Part shown: positions 21,299-26,545 of the stretch, piece after piece
Layout: every line of letters starts with the position of its first letter
Position numbering within the stretch: the first letter of the stretch is position 1
NCBI GenBank assembly: GCA_040217695.1
Contig: JBEHWO010000043.1
Coordinates: forward strand, 1 to 26,545
Reading direction: 5' to 3'
Source: CALARM01 sp040217695
GTDB taxonomy: Bacteria > Vulcanimicrobiota > SpSt-956 > JAKJGF01
DNA: 26,545 nucleotides
The notes under the pieces: generated by a model
The model's database searches: none
What the model saw: the letters and a program-made list of their open reading frames with translations, nothing else
What the model was told of the DNA's origin: nothing
Translations under genes and position numbers: made by a program

Positions 21299-23725
21299 GC
21301 TATATTCTGTGATAAATGCGGTTATCAAAATAGAGATACTGCCAGATTCTGTAAAGGATGCGGCGGAGAAGTAATAGCCACTACTTCGAGCGGTACACTT
21401 CAGCCGGGCCTGATGCTTGATAAACGTTATGAGATAGTAAGGATGATTAAATCAGGCGGTATGGGCGCAGTTTATGAGGCTCTTGACATAAGATTTGAAA
21501 AAACTCCCTGTGCAGTGAAGGAAATGCTGAGCCAGACAAGTGATCCGGCACAGCAGCAGTATATGATTGATAGTTTTAAAAAAGAAGCGAAAATACTCAA
21601 TTCATTGAGACATCCAAACCTTCCCGTCGTAAGGGATTATTTTATTGAAGGAGGCCGTTATTATCTTGTAATGGATTTTGTAGACGGAAAAGATCTTGAT
21701 ACTATTATGAGATCTTACGGTACAGGAGGAGTTCCTGAAGCTATAGTAGTGGAATGGTCTCTGGAGATACTTGAAGCTTTAGAATATCTTCATACGCAGA
21801 ATCCTCCCGTAGTATACAGGGATTTAAAACCGGGAAATGTAATGGTCAGAAATTCCGATAAGAAGATAATTCTTATAGATTTCGGCATAGCAAGAACTAT
21901 AACCCCTGGCAGTGATACTATAAAGACAAGTATAGGTACTCCTGCTTTCTCACCGGAAGAAATATTTCAGGGAAGACCTGAACCAAGATCGGACCTTTAT
22001 TCCCTGGGGGCTACAATGCATTGTCTCCTGACAGGTATTGTACCCGTAACACCTTTTGCCTTCAAGCCTGTAAGACAGGTCAATCCTGCCATATCGGTAG
22101 AACTGGAAGCCATCGTCATGTGCGCTCTTGCCATGAATGCTTCCGACCGTTATGCAAGTGCCAGACATTTAAAGGATGCCCTTAAGAATTTAACTGCAGG
22201 ACAGATTACTCCTTCTCCCACAGTGGCACAGGTTCAACCGCCAACCGTTGCATATCAGAATATTCCGACATACTCAGGCGGACAGGGTGCTATGCCGTCT
22301 ACACAGGTTTCATCCTATCAATCTCCTGTAAGCGGCCAGATGATATCTTCCGGTCAACTGCCGTCTACTGTGGCTTCAGCCTATCAACCTCCGATTTCTC
22401 CGGGCGGTCAGATGAGACCTTCCGGTCAGTTGCCACCTACTCAGGTTTCAGCCTGTCAGGCTCTGACTTCTGCAGGCGGCCAGATGATGCCTCAGGGAAC
22501 AGTAATATCTCGGCCGGTTTCACCTGCCACACAGCAGGCATCGTATCAACAGACTCAGATGGGACATGCTCCAATGAAGGAGAAAAAGGGTTTTAATATG
22601 GCTGGACCTGTGATTTCCATTATAGCTATTCTGTGTCTCGCAGGTATATATATACATTTTTTCTATCATAATGCAGCATATTACATAAAAATTGCCGGCC
22701 ATGAACTGAAACTCAAGAATTATGCCAGTGCAAAAAAATATTATAATTCTGCACTGGAAAAAGAGAATAGTAATGTCACTGCTCTTATGGGACTTGCAGA
22801 AAGCTGTCTTGAAACACAGGATCCGAACGGTGCCATAGAGTATTACTCCCGTGCTGTCACTGTAGAGCCTGCCAATAAAACAGCCCTCCTTGCCCTTTTT
22901 GATTTATACATGGGAAATAAAAAATACAAATCAGCCAGGGAAACTCTTGATAAACTTTATGGAATTGGAGAAAAGAATAAAGATAAATATCTTGAAGTGG
23001 CAAAAAAGTTTATTCTGGAAAAGGACAGTAAAAATGCTGCAGATTGTTTTGAACAGGTTCTTAAAATAGACGGAAAAAATATGACAGCCATTGAATTTTT
23101 ATCGAATTATTATATGGAAAATAATGAGTATGATAAAGCCATAGAATATAACAAAAGACTTCTTGACAGAGATGCTTCAAGTAAAGTCGGTACAGTAAAT
23201 CTCGGGAATGTCTATTACAAAAAATCTGATTATAAAAAGGCAAATGAATATTTCCAGAAAGCTTTAAAGTTAAAGCTTACTCCCGGAGAAAGAAAGAAAA
23301 TTTCTTTAAACAGTTCTGACTGTTATCAGAAAATCGGAAAAAATTTCCTTGATAAAAGAATGTATAAAGAAGCTGTAGATAATTTCCGAAAGTCTCTGGA
23401 TGTGCAAAAAGATAATAAAGATGCAAAAAAAGGACTTGCTTTCTGTTATATAAAAGAGGGCAAAGAACTTTTTGGCATGAAGCATTATGAAGAATCCAGA
23501 AGTAATTTCACCAGAGTTCTTGATCTGGGCACTGGAGGACAGGACGAAAAAGAAGCAAGAGAATATATTTCAAAAATAGACGAAGCTACTGCTCCCCCTC
23601 CTGCTCCTGTTTCCCATGGCGGTGGCGGAGGAGGATATGAACGGCCTTATTATGAAACTCCCCCATCTCCGGGAGGTGGCGGAGGTTCCTCGGGAAGCGA
23701 TGATTATGAAACTACAAATATTTAA
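21296..23725 (+). CDS. Zinc ribbon-Ser/Thr protein kinase-TM-TPR receptor
   Basis: The protein has 809 residues from ATG 21296. A zinc ribbon (CDKC...CKGC, residues 5-22) precedes a PknB-type kinase domain (about 43-300): glycine loop IKSGGMGAVYEA, ATP-binding lysine in CAVKEM, catalytic loop YRDLKPGN (Tyr replaces the usual His), LIDFG, and the activation segment GTPAFSPEE. A Pro/Gln/Ser-rich linker (300-430) repeats a GGQM-xPSGQLPPTQVSAYQ-like unit two to three times. One membrane helix follows (about 436-457), then TPRs outside (465-760) and a Gly/Pro/Tyr tail. It likely phosphorylates threonines, including those read by the FHA proteins next to it. The next gene starts 18 bases downstream. 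All catalytic residues look present. Confidence 0.94.
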   Translation: MAIFCDKCGYQNRDTARFCKGCGGEVIATTSSGTLQPGLMLDKRYEIVRMIKSGGMGAVYEALDIRFEKTPCAVKEMLSQTSDPAQQQYMIDSFKKEAKILNSLRHPNLPVVRDYFIEGGRYYLVMDFVDGKDLDTIMRSYGTGGVPEAIVVEWSLEILEALEYLHTQNPPVVYRDLKPGNVMVRNSDKKIILIDFGIARTITPGSDTIKTSIGTPAFSPEEIFQGRPEPRSDLYSLGATMHCLLTGIVPVTPFAFKPVRQVNPAISVELEAIVMCALAMNASDRYASARHLKDALKNLTAGQITPSPTVAQVQPPTVAYQNIPTYSGGQGAMPSTQVSSYQSPVSGQMISSGQLPSTVASAYQPPISPGGQMRPSGQLPPTQVSACQALTSAGGQMMPQGTVISRPVSPATQQASYQQTQMGHAPMKEKKGFNMAGPVISIIAILCLAGIYIHFFYHNAAYYIKIAGHELKLKNYASAKKYYNSALEKENSNVTALMGLAESCLETQDPNGAIEYYSRAVTVEPANKTALLALFDLYMGNKKYKSARETLDKLYGIGEKNKDKYLEVAKKFILEKDSKNAADCFEQVLKIDGKNMTAIEFLSNYYMENNEYDKAIEYNKRLLDRDASSKVGTVNLGNVYYKKSDYKKANEYFQKALKLKLTPGERKKISLNSSDCYQKIGKNFLDKRMYKEAVDNFRKSLDVQKDNKDAKKGLAFCYIKEGKELFGMKHYEESRSNFTRVLDLGTGGQDEKEAREYISKIDEATAPPPAPVSHGGGGGGYERPYYETPPSPGGGGGSSGSDDYETTNI

Positions 23726-23743
23726 ACGGAGGAGAGGATTATT

Positions 23744-25258
23744 ATGAAATTAATATGTTCCCTGTTAATATTTTTAATTATGACTGTTACATTTGCTTTT
23801 TCACAATCTGTAGAGGATTGGAATAAAAAAGGTATAAAATTATTTAACGAAGGAAGATATGAGGAAGCTATCAGTTGTTTTGACAAAGCTCTTGCCCTTA
23901 AGCCTGATGCTTACAAAATATGGCTTAACAGGGGAAATACCTGTTATAAACTCGGTTATTATGAAAAAGCCTGCGGAAGCTATAACGAAGCTTTAAAATA
24001 TAAATCTGATTTCATTCCCGCCTATACATCAAAAGGAAAGGCTTTAAAAGAACTGAAAAGATATGATGATGCCATAGAATGTTTTAACAATGTTCTATAT
24101 TTAAGCCCCAACGATGTAGAGGCACAGAAACTTAAAAAAGAAACAGAGGAACTGAAATCAAAGACCGCTTCAGCCGGAAAGATTAAAGAATTAATGTACA
24201 GTGCAGATGCTGCTTATGATGAGGGAAATTATGTGCAGGCAATAGCTTATTATGAAGCAGTTCTTGCCATTGATCCGAATAATAAAGATGCCATTACCAG
24301 AAAAGCGCAGGCAGAGTCTTTAGCAGTAAGGAAGATGGCTACTCCCACTCCCACTCCGAGACCTGCAGAACCTACAAAAGTACCGACTAAAACAGCGAAA
24401 GAACTGGCTGATACATGTAAAAGTTATTTTGATCAGAAAAATTATAAGGATGCTATGAAATATTGTGATAAAGCACTGGACATTGATCCAAAATATGTAG
24501 ATGCATGGTTTTATAAAGGATTAATTTATCAGTTTCAGGGAAATTATGAAGATGCAATAAAATATTATGATAAAACTATGGAGATCAATCCGAAATATAA
24601 AGGTGTATGGAATAACAGGGGCAACTGTTACAAGAAATTAGGCCTCCAGGAAAGTGCTTTAAATTGTTATAATAAAGAAATAGAAAATTATCCGTCTTAT
24701 AATCTTCCATGGGCCAATAAAGGAGATATTTTATTTGACCAGAAAAAATATGAAGAAGCATTGCAATGTTTTGATAAAGCAGTGACTCTTGAACCAGGAT
24801 ATAAATATGGTTGGGTCGGTAAAGGAAGGGCCTATGCCGAACTTGGCATATATGAAAGTGCTGCCGACTGTTATAATAAAGCTCTGAAAATAGATCCGAA
24901 TTATGCCTTTGCCTGGGCCTGTAAAGGAGGTACTCTGGCAGCGGATGAAGAGTATGAAGAAGGTCTCAAATGCCTTGATAAAGCATTATCAAATGATCTT
25001 AAATATCAGTGGGCATGGTATAAAAAAGGATGGATTTTAAATCAACTGGAAAGATATGAAGAAGCTGTTAAATGTCTCGATAAGGCTCTTGAACTTGACC
25101 TTAAAGATAAATATGCCTGGGTCAGTAAAGGATATGCTCTGGGTAAAATGGGCAGATACCGGGAAGCTGTTAACTGCTGTAATAAAGCCCTGGAGATTGA
25201 TCCAAATTATGAAATTGCAAAGAAAAACAGAGATGTTTATCTGAAAAAACTCAGATAG
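23744..25258 (+). CDS. Exported TPR protein, last gene of the signalling block
   Basis: The 504 residues start with a signal peptide (MKLICSLLIFLIMTVTFAFS, cut near residue 20). Three or four TPRs follow, then a Thr/Pro hinge (ATPTPTPRPAEPTKVPTKT, about 199-217), and then eight more TPRs with the NNRGNCYKKLG and EAIKYYDKTMEINPKY kind of consensus. The units are nearest to those of the giant protein at 13060. A strong ribosome site (ACGGAGGAGAGG) and an 18-base gap from the kinase stop show co-transcription. Outside the inner membrane it could meet the TPR tails of the kinase and the FHA protein; this is inference. No anchor beyond the signal peptide is visible. Confidence 0.92.
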   Translation: MKLICSLLIFLIMTVTFAFSQSVEDWNKKGIKLFNEGRYEEAISCFDKALALKPDAYKIWLNRGNTCYKLGYYEKACGSYNEALKYKSDFIPAYTSKGKALKELKRYDDAIECFNNVLYLSPNDVEAQKLKKETEELKSKTASAGKIKELMYSADAAYDEGNYVQAIAYYEAVLAIDPNNKDAITRKAQAESLAVRKMATPTPTPRPAEPTKVPTKTAKELADTCKSYFDQKNYKDAMKYCDKALDIDPKYVDAWFYKGLIYQFQGNYEDAIKYYDKTMEINPKYKGVWNNRGNCYKKLGLQESALNCYNKEIENYPSYNLPWANKGDILFDQKKYEEALQCFDKAVTLEPGYKYGWVGKGRAYAELGIYESAADCYNKALKIDPNYAFAWACKGGTLAADEEYEEGLKCLDKALSNDLKYQWAWYKKGWILNQLERYEEAVKCLDKALELDLKDKYAWVSKGYALGKMGRYREAVNCCNKALEIDPNYEIAKKNRDVYLKKLR

Positions 25259-25268
25259 AGACTGGAAA

Positions 25269-25366
25269 AAAATAAACCTGGCAAATTGTCAGAACGGTTA
25301 TTATCCTCGCGTGACGTACGCGTCACGCGTCACGATATAGACTGTAAATATGACGGAGTTATTTCT
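25269..25366. repeat. Family A palindromic element, copy 2
   Basis: It matches 357-456 along its length, in the same orientation. Shared blocks include ACCTGGCAAATTGT (one mismatch), AGAACGGTTAT, the 7-bp core (here one unit shorter and with a GTGACGTACG junction), CACGATATAGAC and GTTATTTCT. It begins about 10 bases after the stop of the TPR gene. Confidence 0.75.
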
Positions 25367-25386
25367 AGACAATCCCATAGTTAAAT

Positions 25387-25410
25387 ACAGGGGCACGTAA
25401 CTGCCCCTGT
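25387..25410. terminator. Hairpin between convergent genes
   Basis: ACAGGGGCA (25387-25395) pairs perfectly with TGCCCCTGT (25402-25410) across a six-base loop. It lies just before the stop of the minus-strand TerB-like gene and after the signalling block. The T tract is weak on both sides, so the strength is uncertain. Confidence 0.65.
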
Positions 25411-25414
25411 AACG

Positions 25415-25858
25415 TTAAAGCCCGAACACGTTATGAATTTTACTTATAATCTCCTGTTCGCTGGTCTGGAATTTACCGTCCACACATGCAAGAGAATATA
25501 ATTCATTGTAAACTCCTTTTAAGAATTCCCTGTCAATCTTATATTTTTTAAGATCTTCTTCTATGGCGGATAAAGATATATCTTTCATTAAAAGGAGGTA
25601 TTTTCTTACTTCTTCATCTATAATGCAGTATTTTCTGAAAATATCATAATTCATTTTTAACAGTTCATCTCTGGAAACGTCACCGTCTTTTATGGATAAA
25701 AGAATACAGGAACGGAATACGATTCTGAGTTTTGCAAGTAAATTCTTTTTATCTTTTTTTAACTGTTTCAGCCTTTCGATTTCCTGATCTATTCCAGTCT
25801 TTACTTTATCGATAATTACTTTTTCATCTGTGCCGGGATCCTCTTTTTTCCTTGACAT
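25415..25858 (-). CDS. TerB-like helical protein
   Basis: The 147-residue protein has a charged, coiled-coil-like N-terminus (EIERLKQLKKDKKNLLAKL) and an all-helical remainder. Its final 30 residues, LYSLACVDGKFQTSEQEII, then HNVFGL, carry the acidic ADG-xxxxxE signature of TerB-like domains, and a weaker version (IKDGDVSRDEL) occurs near residue 55. TerB-like domains occur in tellurite-resistance and in many membrane-linked stress or secretion clusters, and some bind metal; a specific role is not inferable. The ribosome site AAGGAGGG is strong. The gene stands between the hairpin at 25387 and the repeat at 25955, convergent with the signalling block. Confidence 0.7.
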   Translation of the reverse strand: MSRKKEDPGTDEKVIIDKVKTGIDQEIERLKQLKKDKKNLLAKLRIVFRSCILLSIKDGDVSRDELLKMNYDIFRKYCIIDEEVRKYLLLMKDISLSAIEEDLKKYKIDREFLKGVYNELYSLACVDGKFQTSEQEIISKIHNVFGL

Positions 25859-25954
25859 AGGTAGCCCTCCTTAAATTATGACTCAAATAATATATTCCAT
25901 AAAAAACTCCTCTAACCCTGCTTTATAAACAGGATTTTTATCTAAAATTCTTTA

Positions 25955-26027
25955 ATTACTGTGGTGAGTATAAATAATACATATAAGCTCTCGTGACTCA
26001 TTACGCATCACGCGTTACGTATCACGA
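25955..26027. repeat. Family B element lacking its right arm
   Basis: The left arm ATTACTGTGGTGAGTATAA (25955-25973) differs from the arm at 8208 by one base, and TAATACATAT is shared after it. The core runs from CTCTCGTGAC (25988-25997) through mixed-sense 7-bp units to 26027. The minus-strand gene stops at 26038, where the right arm would be expected, so the element is truncated at the gene end. Confidence 0.7.
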
Positions 26028-26037
26028 CTTAAAACAC

Positions 26038-26545
26038 TCACCATGTGCCGATCGTTGAATCCCCCTGAACTGCCGGATTGCTGTAAAAATCTTCCAGACT
26101 CTTTCTGGCTTTTTTACAGTCACTGTCTTTACTCAGTGCAATCTGATACCACTTTAATGCTTTCTGAATATCTCCCAGATTTTTATAACTGTCGCCGATT
26201 TTACAGCACAGATCAGCATCATCCTGCTTCAAGCCGAGAGCCGGTTCATATTGTTCGATTGCTTCGTCATAGTCTTTTTTTATATAATATATGTCTCCGA
26301 TAAATATATAAAGATCCCTGTCCAGAGGGTTTATGTCTTTTGCTTTTTTCAAATATGTCAGGGATTTATCATAGTCTTTATTTTTTAAATATGCCTCGCC
26401 GAGTCCTCTGCTGGCATCAAAATTTTCCTGATCTTTCTCCAGAACCTCTTTGTATATTTTTATTGCCTTATCTGTTTTTCCCTGTTCTGTCAGAATATTG
26501 CCTTTTAAATTCTTTGCTTTCAGAGAATTATTATGGATTTTTAGA
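26038..26545 (-). CDS. C-terminus of a TPR protein, paralogue of the FHA-TPR protein (cut by window edge)
   Basis: The frame is open from the right edge to TGA at 26038, giving 168 residues of an unfinished protein; an internal TTG that could be read as a start is not one. It holds four to five TPRs and a short tail (VQGDSTIGTW). It follows the C-terminal part of the protein at 16252 almost unit by unit: NSLKAKNLKGNI against NSLEAKNLLGKL, YLKKAKDINPLDRD against YLQKAKDINPADKD, and CCKIGDSYKNLGDIQKA against CCDLGDTYKKVGSVEKA. The missing part beyond the edge is therefore likely to include a membrane helix and possibly FHA domains. Confidence 0.88.
   Translation of the reverse strand, partial: LKIHNNSLKAKNLKGNILTEQGKTDKAIKIYKEVLEKDQENFDASRGLGEAYLKNKDYDKSLTYLKKAKDINPLDRDLYIFIGDIYYIKKDYDEAIEQYEPALGLKQDDADLCCKIGDSYKNLGDIQKALKWYQIALSKDSDCKKARKSLEDFYSNPAVQGDSTIGTW

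Noticed and set aside
26038..26352. A complete 104-residue protein beginning at the TTG at 26352
   Set aside because: The frame continues open and TPR-like to the window edge, so this is the tail of a longer gene.

Overview
The window is an AT-rich bacterial stretch of 18 protein-coding genes (two cut by the window edges) with no rRNA, tRNA or CRISPR array that I can see. Several predicted signal peptides, a heptosyltransferase-type GT9 enzyme and a full-length FliF M-ring protein point to a diderm, probably flagellated bacterium. The mix of zinc-ribbon Ser/Thr kinase, FHA proteins, an FHA-ABC transporter and very many TPR proteins is typical of poorly cultured deep lineages (the Eremiobacterota, Wallbacteria or Riflebacteria kind). 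That placement is inference; no phylogenetic marker gene is present.

Layout, left to right. At 1-57 (-) lies the start of a secreted or membrane protein. At 502-6022 (+) is a tight five-gene run: an unknown membrane protein with a zinc ribbon, a polyprenol-phosphate sugar transferase-like GT2, a SAM methyltransferase, a polytopic membrane protein with a TPR tail, and a GT9 heptosyltransferase-like enzyme; it is most simply a cell-surface glycan operon. Single genes follow: a HEAT-repeat protein, a secreted TPR protein, a small secreted acidic protein, an isolated fliF closed off by terminator-like hairpins, and a 77-residue triple zinc-knuckle protein. On the minus strand come a circularly permuted ATP-grasp ligase-like enzyme and a 957-residue exported protein made of 27 gapless TPR units. 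At 16252-25258 (+) is a phospho-signalling block: FHA-FHA-TM-TPR, FHA-FHA-ABC-permease, zinc ribbon-Ser/Thr kinase-TM-TPR, and a secreted TPR protein. The right end carries a TerB-like protein and the C-terminus of a paralogue of the FHA-TPR protein, both on the minus strand.

The kinase, the two double-FHA proteins and the transporter plausibly work together: FHA domains bind phosphothreonine, and the pairing recalls mycobacterial Rv1747 (FHA-FHA-ABC) with its neighbouring kinase PknF. The TPR tails and secreted TPR proteins would supply scaffolding on the outer side of the membrane.

The most unusual signal is non-coding. Every intergenic gap longer than 60 bp (12 of 12) carries a short array with a 7-bp period built from the palindrome ACGCGT plus one spacer base, or a decayed form of it; no gap shorter than 60 bp has one. 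Several arrays are the centre of larger elements of about 100 bp with inverted ends, of at least two families. They look like miniature palindromic mobile elements or REP-like units settled at transcription-unit borders. A second repeat type forms a 22-bp inverted pair (21 of 22 matching) around the giant TPR gene.
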